Part shown: positions 25,840 through 38,466 of the stretch, piece after piece | Layout: each line of letters begins with the position of its first letter | How positions within the stretch are numbered: position 1 is the stretch's first letter | Source: Haliclystus octoradiatus | Lineage: Eukaryota; Cnidaria; Staurozoa; Stauromedusae; Haliclystidae | Direction: 5' to 3' | DNA length: 64,000 bases | Assembly: GCA_916610825.1 (NCBI GenBank) | Contig: OU744448.1 | Location: forward strand, 14,383,936-14,447,935 | Made by a program: the position numbers and the translations under genes | The notes under the pieces: model-generated | Database searches by the model: none | The model's input: only the letters and a program-made list of their open reading frames with translations | Told to the model about the DNA's origin: nothing

Positions 25840-26320
25840 TTTGATCCTTTAAGTAGGCCTACTTTTTTCTAAATACATAATCAGTTTCCCACCCACAAAG
25901 TTTTTCGCTTCTGACACGGCAATATCCCTGAGATTGGCCTTTAAAGCTATTTTAAAATCATCTCGTTTTGACGCAAAAAAATTTCCGGGGGGTCAGATTA
26001 TCAAACAAACAACTTGGTTTCTTGTGAAAAGTAAAACATTTATCCCTGCGGTTCAGATTAATTATAGCCTATGTTTTGAAATGTCGTGCGTGGCAAAAAA
26101 TCAAACAGATTCTCAGTGATTCTGCTATGTCAGAAGCGATGTTATTGATGCCGGACGGAGATATTGTTTTTAAATTTGAATTATTCAATACTCAAGGATG
26201 TGAAATACATTTTATTTGGTTGATTTTGACAAAGGTAAGATAATATCATTGCCTGTTCAACTCTTTCAAACACAAATCTAAGTTAGACTATTTTGGTTCT
26301 ATTATAATATCTTGGCTATA
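25840..26320. repeat. Diverged copy of the PGRMC-intron foldback element
   Basis: Shares long blocks with 5,740-6,095, including GGGGTCAGATTATCAA, AAATTTGAATTATTCAATAC and ATTTTATTTGGTTGATTTT, in the same order. The left arm is missing, so it is truncated. Confidence 0.65.
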
Positions 26321-26336
26321 CTCATATAAGTTACTA

Positions 26337-26418
26337 GCCTGTAATATCACAGACCTAATTCATTCACAGTAGATCGGTCCTATTCTAAAAGAAATTGAAT
26401 TAGGTTTGTGAAGCAGGC
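26337..26418. mobile_element. Short GCCTG-type MITE
   Basis: 82 bp flanked by TA. The terminal inverted repeats are GCCTGTAATATCACAGACCT and its imperfect mirror AGGTTTGTGAAGCAGGC. It shares the GCCTG start and TA target with elements at 28,535 and 37,076. Confidence 0.65.
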
Positions 26419-26858
26419 TAACAAGTTAGAAACAACTTTTAGCCTGTAATGTGAGATGGTGAGTGTGAGTGGGTTCACTTACTTGCCCTGTGTGTAGGTC
26501 ATTTTTGTGTCCTCTCTTCCAATTTTTTGCAAAATGTGCTGAGTGATCTCCATGAAATTACCAGTGCAAGTGGCATATTTAGCTAGCACGGTAACCTGCC
26601 GAGCTATTACACAGCACAGAATCTGCATAGCTATATTTCAGTATTAAACCCTTCTTAGAGTGGTGAATCAAAATTTGAAGACGAATGATTATTACTAAAC
26701 ACCACTGTTAATAAAATGTTTCAGGGCAACAAGTGAAACAAATGAAGCACTGCCTCAAAATATAGCTATCTGAACGGCAACGAGGCTGAATTTGAGAAGA
26801 TGATTATGTGCTGCGTCAGCAAAATTACCCAATATTTGCAAAACGCGGCATTCACAAC

Positions 26859-29800
26859 ATGGCTGCCAAAATGGAAGAAAGAAGGCTTGAAGTGGTAAGA
26901 GTCAGAGATTGTGTCGTGAAGACGTGAATGTTTATTCCATGTTATCAAGATAATTTAATGAAAACTAAAATAGTGCAGCTCAATCTTGCGTTTTCAAGAG
27001 TTTTAAAAAGGTCATAATATTATCTTACCTCAGTCCTCAGTTACCTAATTTACCTTTACGTAATTTACGTAAATAATCCAACTAAACTGTGAATCTGTGT
27101 GCACTGTGTGACTTTTGTTAACTTGTGTTAGATCAGAATCAGATCTGGAAACCAAGGTAGCTTCTAGATCTCTAGTATAGTTGTATGTAAAAATATTCAC
27201 ACTTATAGCTCAGTCTTAATATTCTTACTGTTATCAAAGATATAAATGATACCAAATTACCAAGTGTGTTACTAATCTCGTATGCTCTGATGACTCGTTC
27301 TCCATCTCTTATTGAGAACTTAACAATGTATATTTGTATACACCAGACACTGGAATCCTTGTATTTTGCGCGGCATTTTTAGTCATTTTACGGAAATTTT
27401 ACCACGGATGACGTCATCGCAAAAACGAAAAGTCAGAAAAGTCAAATTCAACGTGGAGAAAAAGTCAAAAATGGTGAAACCGTATCGTAACTGAGTTTTC
27501 CTTTAATTATCTCTTTATTGTTTCCAAGTGAAACTTTGCTTATTGCGCGGATGATAACACGAAATTAAGAAAAACTCAAGAATTATGTCACAATTTTTAT
27601 CAAAATGCGTGGCTCCAGCTGAGAAGAGACTATTTCGCGCGGCGGACAATCCGCCGCACAGTACAAGGGTTCCAGTCTGGTGTATACATAGACCAGATCT
27701 CAGCCTTACAATCACTTTTGAGGATGAAATTTCATCTGCAAAATTTCGTAAATTCAACTGTTGTCAACTTTGCATATATATTAAGTCATATTCCCATATG
27801 TCAGCGGTCTAATTTTTTAGATTTGTTAACTGAGGTAACTGAGATATTTGTCTTAGCCGCATAGAATTGTCTCGAAATTTGGTTCCCAGCCGCTTACTTT
27901 TTGTGAAAAATACAACCTTGACAGCGCGTAATGCATTACTTAATCTCGCACATGAGAATTTAAAAAATGTTTTGCTGATCCATTCAATCCATCCTTTCTA
28001 TTAAAATGTTGATATCACATCATCTCCTGACTGAAAAATGATTCACATCTGCAATGGATAAATTAAACCAATTTGAAGCTACTTACATTTGATTTTACAG
28101 TCAAACTCTTTATAACTATACAACGACTACCTGTCTATAGTGATCACTCTTGCAAATTCTATTGAATTGATTGGCTAACTGTATTTTCTATTGAATCAAC
28201 TCTGTAAATAAAGGCCACTTGTCTATGTTGGTCAATTTGTTTACCTCTTTTTGCAGGCTGTTATATACAGGTTTCACAGTACCTTATTTTCTCTCTTTGA
28301 TTAACTAATTTTTGTTGCATTGTATTCAGGTTAAAGAATCAGGAAGTCCAGACTCAGCATGCTGCACATATGTATTCCATAAAGAAGGTCATACACTTGG
28401 AAATGCATTGCGTTACATGATCATGAAAAGGTAATTACTCAGGGTCAAACATTGAAGCTACTCATGCTCAACTTGATAAACAAAGTTACCAAATGATTGA
28501 GTATCTAGATATTCTCATTAAAAATAGAGGGATAGCCTGAGTAAGATTTAACAGAAAACTTGAGCTGGGCTGAATTGGGGGAGTGACTGGACCGTAAGAA
28601 AACCATTGTTTGTCTATACTGTTCATCAACCAATCCTGATCTGGTTCTAGTTTGAAAGAACTTGCTAGCAATTAACCAATGAACAATGGACAAACAATGG
28701 TTTTCTCACGCTTCAGCCACTCCCCCAATTCAACCAAGTGAAAGCTTTCTGTCAATACTAAGCAGGCTAACAGAGGACCTAAATATAACAAATCTTAGCA
28801 TTATATTGGTTATGTTAGTTAGATTAAAAATTATCAAGTCAATATTTAACAACATTCCTCAAAGTTGAAGAACGGAGTACTGGTTAAGTTGGTTACAAAA
28901 CAATGTGATTGTTGCTCTATATTAAGCTGTCCTCTTCGACAACAAATGCCTCCCATCATGCATAGTATACAACGCAAATGTCACCACGCCCAAAGATCAA
29001 CATCACTACAACTACATTGGTCCTACTGAGAGCACATTTAAAGGTCGCCTAACGAAGCAAGCATAAATCTTCATTCCGCTATAGAAAATATGCAAATAAC
29101 ACTAACTATAAAAATACACATGATCACTAAAAGACAATGGAAAACCCTTTTGTATCAATTGATCAATGCTATCAACTATAGCAGCATGCAGCAATAAGTC
29201 AAAAAAATACTATCTCTGCTTTGAAGAGAAATGTTTATAACCTTCTGCAAAGGCAAAAGTCTATTTAATAAGATATCAGAGTTAGCATCAAAATGCGCAG
29301 ACATGCGCAGAAACTGAGACATAAATAGAACCATAGCATATAATTTATAAGGAAGCAATTACTTTTGAAAATAAGACCTATAATTAATAGCCATGTAAAT
29401 TTTAATCTTGTATTTATGGAATGTTTTTTCATATGAATGAAACTGTCTGGTGAGCGCTATCGCGTGAAACTCAGAGAAATTGTCTGTTGTGTAATTTTTT
29501 CTATTGCATCTCTGCTAATCCAGGATTGAGCATTATATTGATATTTTGCCTTTAGTTAAGTTTAGTAAATTAAATGTATTATTCATCAATATATGCTACT
29601 TAAAATTTACTTATTATGTCATTAAATAAAATTTCCAATTTCATGAATTAAAATTTATTGAAATTTCTATAATTTATGATCTCGAGAAAGCTGTTTGTAG
29701 AATGTTGTTGTATGGTAATTATGGCATTGAAGATATTTCTTATTTGTAACAATTTGGTCAGTGAGTGTTCAACATTGTTTAACATCAAATGTATTTTTAA

Positions 29801-32474
29801 TTCTAGTCCTGAGACTGCATTTTGTGGCTATAGTATTCCTCATCCATCAGAAGACAAAATCAATTTGCGCATACAAACAAATGGTAAGCAAATGAAGACA
29901 ATTCTTCTGAACAAAATCTACATTTGAACAGATTAAATAGCATTTTCAATCTTAACCTATAATTATGAGTTCTTCCCTGGAACGTTTTTTGCAAATATCT
30001 CTTCAATTTCTCTATAAAGAATATTCAGGAATAGAACCATTCGAATTCCTGTGTTTTAAGCTAGGTTGTGCTGCTTGATTTTTATTTTCTTTCGTTTTGT
30101 GCTTTCCATATCAAAACGAAATTTATATTTTCATTTTACGGCTGGAGACTGCAATGTAATGTGTTCTTATTGTTACAAACTTGCTTCATATAGACTTTTA
30201 CGATTACATATAGTAGGCTAATACGTAATTCTTAGTTTGTGTGAAGTCCCGTGCGCATTTCAATGTCAGGAACTATTCATTAAAAGTTCATGAACAATTG
30301 GGCATATTCACGTTCATAAGCTCACAGTACGAGGAAATATAACTAGAAATACTGAAGTAAAACATCAACGAGAGTGCTCAATGCTGAATGCAGACTAATG
30401 TAGAAAGAGTGAGTCAAAGATTAAAGTTCTGTCCATGGACGTCTAATGGCAGTAAAACATCAGCATCAATATCAGCATTAATTGTCAGAGTTGTGAATAC
30501 TCAAAGTCTACATATATTGGTACTGTTACGGTATGTTTGATCTTGATTACGATTATCCTTTTCCTCCTCAGGTGCTCCTTCGATTGATGTCTTGAGAGAT
30601 GGTTTAGAAAACCTTTCTGATGTCTGCGATCATGCTTTAACAACTTTTGAGGTGATCTATTGCTGTCATTCGAATTAATAGTTGTAATGTAGTATCTCGA
30701 TGGATTCACACTTTGCTGTAGGCTACCCATGAGGCTACCTCAATAGAATATGTACAAGGTGCATTGCTCTGTTTGTCCAATATAGTATTCTGCTTTGCTT
30801 TCATCGCCATACAAAACTTTTGTGCAGTGATAAATGTGTTCAATGTTAAACCAATATCGTACACTTTCTGTGTCACAAAGTATAGGTTCATTAGGAAAAG
30901 TTAATGAACCTCAAAATTTAGACATTCATATTTGATACTGTTAGTTTGCTTTAGCGATCATCAGGCAATTTAATCAATATTCTTAATTATGTATTATTAT
31001 ATAATATAATATAATACGAGGTAAATACATGCATGTGAGAGCGCGCAATGTTTGCTAAGAATGAGCATAATATAGAATTGAAAAAAAGATGAGGTAAAAG
31101 CCTTTTCCGTTACTCGGAGTTTCACGCGTTTATTTTTGCGATCATCAGACCGTCTGGACCGACTCAGATGGAAAGGGCTTTTGCCTCGTCCTTGTTTCAA
31201 TTCTATAGTATGTATTACAGTATTATAAATAGCTTACCGATTATGCATTGGGCACTACTTAAGTACTTTTACTATGATGTAATGTGGTATGAATTTGGTA
31301 ATTGATATTGTTATCCGATATTATCAATATAGTTTCAATTTAACTGAAAGGAAAAGTAAACTTTAAACTGATATAGCCTTTTCAAGAGAGTGAATAGAGG
31401 GACTGCAGCAACAACAACAACAACAACAACAACAACGGAAAAACATATTACAGATTACAGATATTACATATTAGAATGGTATCAAAGGCAGTATTACTGC
31501 ATCACAGATGAAAATGAAGGAGAAATGCATTAGGCGGTGAACTAATCTATTATTATCAGAAGAGCCATTACAGTATTAGCAAATTATAAATCTACTGATA
31601 CGACATACGCTCATCTCTTGCTTGCAGATTGCTGTACGATTGAGAATTCCAATATAACTGAAAACAGTTATCGGTCAGTCTGCTTACAGAGCGGTTGATT
31701 GCGTCATTTCAATATTATTTGCGATATAGTCCAAACAGCCCGGGGCTTAATATGGTTTGTTACATAACAAATTATATTCCTTTAATTTAATTGGTTTAAA
31801 ACTTCTTGTATCGAGAACACATTGAAAAATAAAACCAGATAACGATTTTCAATTCATTCAAATTAAATAGAATACATTCATATGAAAGACAGAAAAATGA
31901 GTCCCTGTAATGATCATCACGGTAGAAAAGATGGGGGCTAGTTACACCCTACCGTTTGCCCCTCGTGGTTTCACTGTCCTATTCACGGAAGTATCGCCAT
32001 CGAGGATGCTCGTAATTGCCTATAACCTTACTCAACCACTTCGTTATGCGGTCATTATTCTTATATCCCGATACTGTTACATTCTACATAGAATCTCACC
32101 GGTTTGCCTTCACCGTTCAGAGCCCTCGTACCCAATGGATCTATTTCCGTTTTATTCCATTTTTCCCGCAAAAGAATATTCGAAATACTTTTCTTGCTAC
32201 TTCTTATTTCAATTTTACTTTATTAGCTATAATCCTTTATCGGGATAATAGTCGTAATCCTGTAATTATTATTTGCAAGTCTTCGTGACTGTCAATTTTT
32301 ATGACATATATACGTCGTTAGACTTGTAACTTTCTGCATACTAGTTAGAGATATTCTGCTTTTTCGATAAACCAAGTGTACTGAGAGTATTTTGTTTTAT
32401 TCTAGGCCTCAATTAACGAGTTTAAAATGCGATCTGAAAAAACTGCCGCATCACAAGAAAGTGATAATGATTAA
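26859..32474 (+). CDS. POLR1D: RNA polymerases I and III subunit RPAC2 (POLR1D)
   Basis: Five exons: 26,859-26,894, 28,330-28,430, 29,807-29,883, 30,572-30,651 and 32,406-32,474. All have GT-AG borders and matching phases, totalling 363 nt (120 aa plus stop; human about 133). Exon 2 carries FHKEGHTLGNALRYMIMK and exon 3 carries FCGYSIPHPSEDKINLRIQT, the hallmark of the Rpb11/AC19 family. This small subunit pairs with RPAC1 (AC40) to form the alpha-like assembly platform of Pol I and Pol III in the nucleus. Exon 1 (MAAKMEERRLEV) is the least certain because that end is not conserved, but its donor (GTG|GTAAGA) and phase fit. The introns hold several MITEs and a dead Penelope-like fragment. Confidence 0.95.
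27333..27690. mobile_element. MITE in POLR1D intron 1
   Basis: Mirrored ends: TTGTATACACCAGACACTGG at 27,334 and, at 27,672-27,690, the reverse complement (CCAGTCTGGTGTATACATA). The repeat continues inward through AATCCTTGTA and GCGCGGC. No coding capacity; superfamily not identified. Confidence 0.65.
28098..28279. mobile_element. Mariner-like MITE, second copy
   Basis: Relative of 19,711-19,886: the left end is CAGTCAAACTCTTTATAAC and the right end TATATACAGGTTTCACAG. The internal AAAGGCCACTTGTCTA segment is shared with the first copy. Confidence 0.65.
28535..28767. mobile_element. GCCTG-type MITE in POLR1D intron 2
   Basis: Flanked by TA. The inverted arms are about 100 bp, for example GAATTGGGGGAGTG near 28,574 against CACTCCCCCAATTC near 28,719. 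The ends are GCCTGAGT and AGCAGGC. Confidence 0.7.
28925..29480 (+). pseudogene. Dead Penelope-like element 3' fragment (GIY-YIG end)
   Basis: A reading near 28,958-29,068 gives IVYNANVTTPKD and YNYIGPTESTFKGRLTK, the start of the GIY-YIG endonuclease of Penelope-like elements; compare YIGLTEDTFKARYTQHK in the copy at 60,323-61,606. After that the frame is lost through several stops and shifts, though traces such as YYLCFEEK remain. A degenerate hammerhead-like motif follows at 29,443-29,480, in the same place as in the intact copy. Confidence 0.75.
29443..29480 (+). ncRNA. Degenerate hammerhead-like motif behind Penelope fragment
   Basis: CTGT, CTGGTGA (for CTGATGA), GCG-CTAT-CGC, T, GAAAC, TCAGA, GAA (for GTA). 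Two core substitutions predict loss of activity. The position after the GIY-YIG fragment confirms that this motif belongs to the Penelope 3' end. Confidence 0.6.
31073..31205. repeat. Hairpin element with hammerhead-like motif in POLR1D intron 4
   Basis: The outer arms mirror each other (AAAAGCCTTTTCC and GGAAAGGGCTTTT; GAATTG and CAATTC). On the minus strand, 31,107-31,152 reads CTGATGA, T, CGC, a 10-nt loop, GCG, T, GAAAC, TCCGA, GTA. The core boxes are intact but helix I pairs poorly. Confidence 0.6.
31206..32405. other. POLR1D intron 4, 3' part
   Basis: It holds a (CAA)n run at about 31,408-31,437 and two overlapping unexplained + strand ORFs at 31,910-32,288, which are visibly less AT-rich than the surroundings. 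I do not recognise the encoded peptides; see findings. Confidence 0.4.
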
Positions 32475-33234
32475 TTTATGCCAATGCATTATATTGTACA
32501 TTTACTAGATCAATACGGCTGTGTGGTGTTATAAATTAGACATTTATCATCTGTACATTTCTTATCCATCCGTATGATTAATTTGAATAGTGTCACTGTC
32601 TATAGTCGTCGTATGCATATTGAATGTCATGTCTTATCTCAATTTGAAAATGAGAGATTAAGAGAACGAGCGGTTAAGTTCTTCATGTTTCTGTGTTAAC
32701 ACAATGTCTCCATAGTAACTCATTCGATGATTAACAATTAGTAACACTGAGTTGTTCTTACGTTTCACCGTGGTCCTACTATGCAGGCAAATGAGATTAA
32801 CATCTTGTGGGGCTATCGTTTGTTGTTGGAGTATTTCGTTTTTGCTTTATTCAAATTTATTCAAAGCCATTTCATTGAATCTCTCATCAAATAATGGTCT
32901 GTTTGAATATTTGCGGACCTACGATTAAAAGAAACACCGTATTTGAATATTTGCAGCGTGTTTGCTGTCTGTTGTATAAAGTGAGATTATTTAAATGACT
33001 TTGATTAAAGATTATCAATTGTTATTGAGAACAAGCCTTAAACCTTAAACACTGATCACGTGACCCTACTAAGCTGTTTTCTTAGCCATTTGAGTCGTCT
33101 GTCATTTCAACGGACAATAGTGGCCGATGAGGCGGGAAATGGGAACGATATTTCAAATCAACTCAAACAGATGATTGCCTCTGGAGTTTCTACTGTCAGA
33201 TAGACTCTTATTTTGGAATATCTGTTTCCTGGAA

Positions 33235-36200
33235 ATGGTATACCGAAGATATGAGTTAAAACAATTTCTTGTTATTTTTACTTATTGCTATGTGATTTTA
33301 TCTGGGTGGACTGCGGCTGCCCCGATCGAGAACGAATTAAACGGTGAGTTTAGACCATCACATTGCGCCGTCACTACTTTCTTCACAATTCAACAACCAT
33401 ACATCAAGGGAGCATCATTCGTTAATAAGTTCCGTGTGCTCTTTTTCTAATGTTATTCATAAATCAGAGATACAATGGAATTAGTACACACGCACGAAGT
33501 ATACATGTTCATCTAATCCAACGGTAACATGGTTTCTCTTTGGCCATCAAGCAGCGGAGACCGTACCAATCAAAAGAGAAGAGCGGAACCGAACGTTTTC
33601 GAAAATCAAAATCTTCCTTGATTGAATTTTAAAGCATAGTTTCGTAATATTTTCGTCTGCATGTCTGAATTATATCTATTCACTACTGTATTGTTTATCT
33701 GTTTGGTATCAATGAAACTCGCTATTAACCAAAATAAGAGGTATATTGATACGTTATCATTTAATATTGCAACGCACTTGGAATACCGTATAGAGGATTC
33801 AACGAAAGTAAAACAGTTATACCACAACAACTCCAATCTATAAGGAATGAGAAAGATGCTCTCACGTATATATTTCATTTAGACCCCCGTTTCAAAATTA
33901 TTAGTCTTGATCTTACAGTCATGGCTTATCTATATTTGATCCACTCTCGCGTTGACATCAAACCCATTCCACCTGCAGCATGAAAGACTCATTAATAATA
34001 ATCTACAATGACGAAATAGAAACCTTTGGTAGACACAACACGAGACACTAAATTTTACACACTATGTAATATATACAAGACAAGATGTTTACCAACTGGT
34101 GTTTGGAAATAAAACAGAGCAAAGGAATGCACCATTCACCACAAATACGCCTTATTTAATATTGTTCAGCTAATTTATTGTTTTGCCTGCGGAAATTCAA
34201 AATGTTGAGTTATGTGTTCATTATTTCTCAGTATCGATAACCACAACACATAAAACCATAGTTTAATAGTTTTGCAGTGGAATAACTAAACCTCGTTCGT
34301 ACGAATATGTAGCTTCCATAATTATATGACCATAGCCTAGGTCTACGTTTTTTAAAACATTTGTACTCTATTTGTTGCTGCCAGCCTCTAAGAATTGTAA
34401 TAGATATAGCTCCGGTTGGAGCCTCATTTCATCTCTCTTCGACATAATTCCGTGCAGCTGAAATGTCTATTTAATGATAACTATATGATAACTATATCAT
34501 TACCATCATCATATGTGATATGCTCTTGTGATAATATAAATATCTAGGTACCGTATAACTCAATATTCATGTTTCCTTCTTTAATTGATTCAATAGATTT
34601 TATACCCGATAGTTTTATTTGTTCACTCATTTAACACGTTTTACTCCGTATTCTGTAAATCATCCTATGTATGGTAACAACATTGTTCAATTTGAATCTG
34701 CAGTTGGATGTTTTAAGTAAACAAACATGATGATATCTGACATAAGAAATATTGTTTGCTCCACCTTCCAAAGTAGAGAGAAGAAATTTTTCATCTGAGA
34801 TAGGTGATGTTTTTCAATCAGAAAGTAGATTCCGTCCATGGTATTAATGACAAGTGCTATGTAACTTTTATTACAATAACATTATGTACAATAATTCAAA
34901 CTGGATTCTATTTTTTTTATTTAGTCTTGCCTTAAATTTGGGAAAATAATATTTTAGAACTATAAATGCATTTGTTTCATGGTCCAGATAGATATAGGTT
35001 TCCTGTAGAAGCGGATAAATTATACATTTAGATTATGATCACTATCTGCTATCTCAAATCCTATTTGTGGTTTACTAATCGCTTCCTCAGATTGTTTCAA
35101 TTAGGCATGCTATAGGAGTAAACAAGATTTACAAAATTTGACCCGCTTATGAATATTACAACTATCAAAATTAAAGTTGTTACATATTTGCATTAAGAAA
35201 GGAGCCTCTGTATTTTTGCTGCCTCGCAATGATGGGATAGGGTTTCTCACCAAATTGACCAGCAATTCTATAAAACTGTTTACAAAACGTTTCCTATGAT
35301 ATCTCGTGATTTTGTTGGTGTAAACCTGTTGGGTTATTACCATTTATGATTTCAGATTATAACGCTCCTTCTAATCTTATCGACCAACGTCTTAGAGATG
35401 GTGGATGGATAAAAAGTGATGCTGGAATATTCGTACCTGTTCCAAAGCCTGGAGGTAGCTTCAGAGTTAATGTTTTCTATTACACCATTTCCATTCGTCT
35501 ATACTCGGAGATAGGATTAATCTCAAATCTAATTTAATAAATCGATTAACGCTGACATTCATACCTTGCTGAGCCTTAATGTGTTGCAGGTTGTATTTCG
35601 CGTTTAAGCATACATTGTAGATTACTATATGCCTCAGCAAAGGTTGATACATCGACAACAGAACAAATTCAATAATTAAACTCTAATAAAAATGATCATT
35701 TTCCTCAAAATTCCAAGATAGTGATTGCCCATGTCATAATTTGTGTTGCCCATTTTGACGATGAGGTTGTCAGGAGGTCAAGGATTGTAAGACAAAAAAG
35801 GCATCTTTTAATGCATCCATTAAAGCAAACATAATGCCTTGACAAACGACACAAGTCAGACATATGACCCCTCACATATGGGTAATAGCCATGGTAAAAT
35901 ACGAAGCCTCCTGCTATACCGTAGATGTTTATACGTTGATGTGTTTGATTTCAGACATGTTTGAAGGTGACATTGAAATGACAAGATCTCTTCGTGATTC
36001 TATTCTTGGAACTGGCAAAAGAACGGCTTTAGATGGTAGTCAATACCTGTGGCCAGATGGCTACGTGCCCTTTACAATTGCCAAAGGAATGCCAACTGGC
36101 CATTTAGAAAGCATCGCTCAGGCAATTGCTCATATTCATTTGGGCACTTGTATCCGATTAAAGCCAAGAAAAAATGAAGAAGATTATGTGGAATTTAACT

Positions 36201-38466
36201 GGAAGAAAAACACGTACGTGTCATTCGATTGTGGTACGGTCATTTATAAGATATAAGAATGACCCCCATCCGATCCGCAAGACACGCCCTAAATTAAACG
36301 TAATTACAACGTAATGAACGTAACGAATCACGACTAACTAAGAACATTTAAAATTCGAAATGTTGTTACAAAAATATTGCTAAGCCGCCAGTATGCAACT
36401 AACTGCCCATCACTGCAACTTCAACTTTTCTGCAAGGTACATTATGTAAGACAGCGTATAGATTCGGTGTAGAGCATCTTCTTTTATGATCACTATAATG
36501 TTACCATTTTATCAACGAGTTACATCATTTTGGCACAGTTTGCAAAAATGTTGGTACTTGGTCATTTACCATAATTAATTAATTGTTGAGAATTATGATG
36601 AAGAATACGACTTTCAATCAAGCTCTTATATGATATATAAACATAAAAGTTTAGCAGTGCTTCCTTTTTCATTCAAGATGTTCGTCTGCTGTCGGTCGTC
36701 AAGGCAACAAGCAAAAGATCAACATCGGCCGAAAGTGCCTGCTTTTTGGTCACGTGATTCACGAGATTATGCACGCTATTGGTTTCATCCATGAGCACAG
36801 CCGACCAGATAGAGACAAATATATACAGATATTCTACTCTAATATAAAACCAAGTGAGTAATACTGGGCCATATTGTACTAATGGGGTACAGTACCATCC
36901 CTATCTGAAAGGCAGCATCGAGCATCACACTGGAAATTACTTGAATGAGCATGATTTTCTCAAATTGATAAGAAGGACAAATCCGTATTCAATAGCACGG
37001 TATTCCAGATCCAAGGTTTCTGAGAAAATCCTTTAGGGTCATGATCAAACAACGGCGTGAGATACATTTTGCCTAGCCTGCGCGCAGACCCAATCTTTGT
37101 TTTATGATTAGTAGGTCATAAAAAAATCTTAATCATCATAAAAAAAGATAATCATAAAATCATAAAATCATATAATCAGATAATCAGATAATCATAAAAT
37201 TCCTACTAAATACATCATAAAAAAAGATTTGGGTCTGCGCGCAGGCTACATCAACGTTTTTGCAATCTGAAATAAATTGAGAAAGACTAAACATTTTTCA
37301 AGGTTGACCTGGTTGAAACATTTATTTTCAAATTGATGAAAATCTTAGATGAACTATAAAAACTGTATTAAATCCCCGTATTAATCTGGAAGTGATCATT
37401 TCTCCACATTATCACGAATTGTTTCTGCAGGATTTCCTCTAAGAAACCCTAATTTCTCTTCATAATACTTTATTATTTGAGGATGATGGAATCGCAACCC
37501 CTAGACCGCACGTCTATTGTTTCATTTGCATATAACAATGTTCACGCTTTCTCCATATTTCAGAACAAAAAATCAATTTTCAGAAGTATAGCTTCCAAGA
37601 AGTTAGAGATCTAGACGAAGAGCCTTATAACTTTGATGTGAGTATTAAGAGATTTCTCAACTTTCACATAATTACGAATTAGTTTATCATTATTGCCCAT
37701 TCCCCAGAGATTGCCATTGTTGGGAAATGGTCCTAATATTGCAAATCATGTTCGAATCTTTGCCTCACGATCGGAAACTTTCAAATATTAGGTGTTCGCT
37801 CATCTACGATCATTCCGTTGCCTCTCGGTTCGAAAAGTCATATATCCCCATTATGTCATTTACAATTTGCTATGACTTTGGTTAATCAGTCTGCTGCCAT
37901 TTAGATTGTGTGCTAAATGCTTCATGATTTATCTATTCCATATTAAGAACTATATTTTTAATAGTTCTAAACGCTAAAGGTTTTTGTATTATAACGGAAA
38001 TTATTCGAATAATCTGATTGGTTTAGAGTTTGACGCCAAATCATCATAGCAAAACTATGTTCAAAAACACAGTCCATCTTTTAATTTGACATCTCCTTGC
38101 GTGCCTCTCATGCGCCAAATATCAATAGCTCATAGGAAGTGTACGCCATTTGCTTAGTAGCAACCGATAATTTTCTAAGAGCGTTACTATTATGACCTAG
38201 AATCGAACTAAGACTGCAGTAGTAAAAATATATATCCATTCTAACCTACAATAAAATTAAATCGTTTCATTATTGATTTGCTTCGACAGAGTTTAATGCA
38301 ATATCCTAACGATGCATTTTCAATGAATGGGAAGCCTACATTAATATCACGTGATGATCCGTTCAGAAAATTTGGTCAGCGGTCACGATTTGATCAGGGA
38401 GACATTCGTCAAATAAAACGATTATATAAGTGTGACGAGAAACGAAAAACTAGCACATTGTGGTAG
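33235..38466 (+). CDS. Secreted astacin-family (M12A) zinc metalloprotease
   Basis: Six exons: 33,235-33,343, 35,356-35,454, 35,955-36,213, 36,678-36,853, 37,564-37,637 and 38,290-38,466; 894 nt (297 aa). The N terminus has a hydrophobic signal (LVIFTYCYVILSGW). The propeptide contains FEGDI, the aspartate switch. The catalytic domain has LWPDGYVPF, then HEIMHAIGFIHEHSRPDRD, the full HExxHxxGxxH zinc site. The Met-turn reads SLMQYPNDAFS instead of the usual SxMHY; Tyr is kept but His is replaced. Four cysteines sit where astacins form two disulphides (GTCIRL, NTCSSA, GRKCLL, LYKCDE). There are no EGF, CUB or ShK domains after it. The weakest junction is the donor GTAGCT at 35,455. It begins 760 bp after POLR1D on the same strand. 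Confidence 0.93.
33344..35355. other. Astacin intron 1
   Basis: 2.0 kb of AT-rich intron with no exon, repeat family or RNA gene I can support. Confidence 0.5.
37076..37246. mobile_element. GCCTG-type MITE in astacin intron 4
   Basis: TA-flanked element with near-perfect inverted ends, GCCTGCGCGCAGACCCAA on the left and its mirror TTTGGGTCTGCGCGCAGGC on the right. The centre is built of short ATAATCA/AAATCAT repeats. Confidence 0.8.

Larger units (their letters stand above)
21117..26858. other. Divergent spacer between VAMP7 and POLR1D
   Basis: VAMP7 runs left and POLR1D runs right, so the N-terminal VAMP7 exons and both promoters should lie here, but I could not recognise the longin start exons. 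It holds hairpin repeats at 21,771-21,935 and 25,123-25,262, a relative of the PGRMC-intron foldback (25,840-26,320) and a GCCTG-type MITE (26,337-26,418). The middle (22,200-25,000) shows nothing I can support. Confidence 0.45.

Noticed and set aside
21117-26858. Candidate N-terminal VAMP7 exons on the minus strand (for example near 22,890)
   Set aside because: The reading near 22,890 (YKMQKI before GTGAGA) faintly resembles the longin start but hits stops upstream and lacks the conserved ARGTT and THGxYLFHY segments.
36854-37036. 60-codon ORF after astacin exon 4
   Set aside because: It begins at the donor GTGAGT and is intron sequence; the next exon at 37,564 continues the protein in phase.
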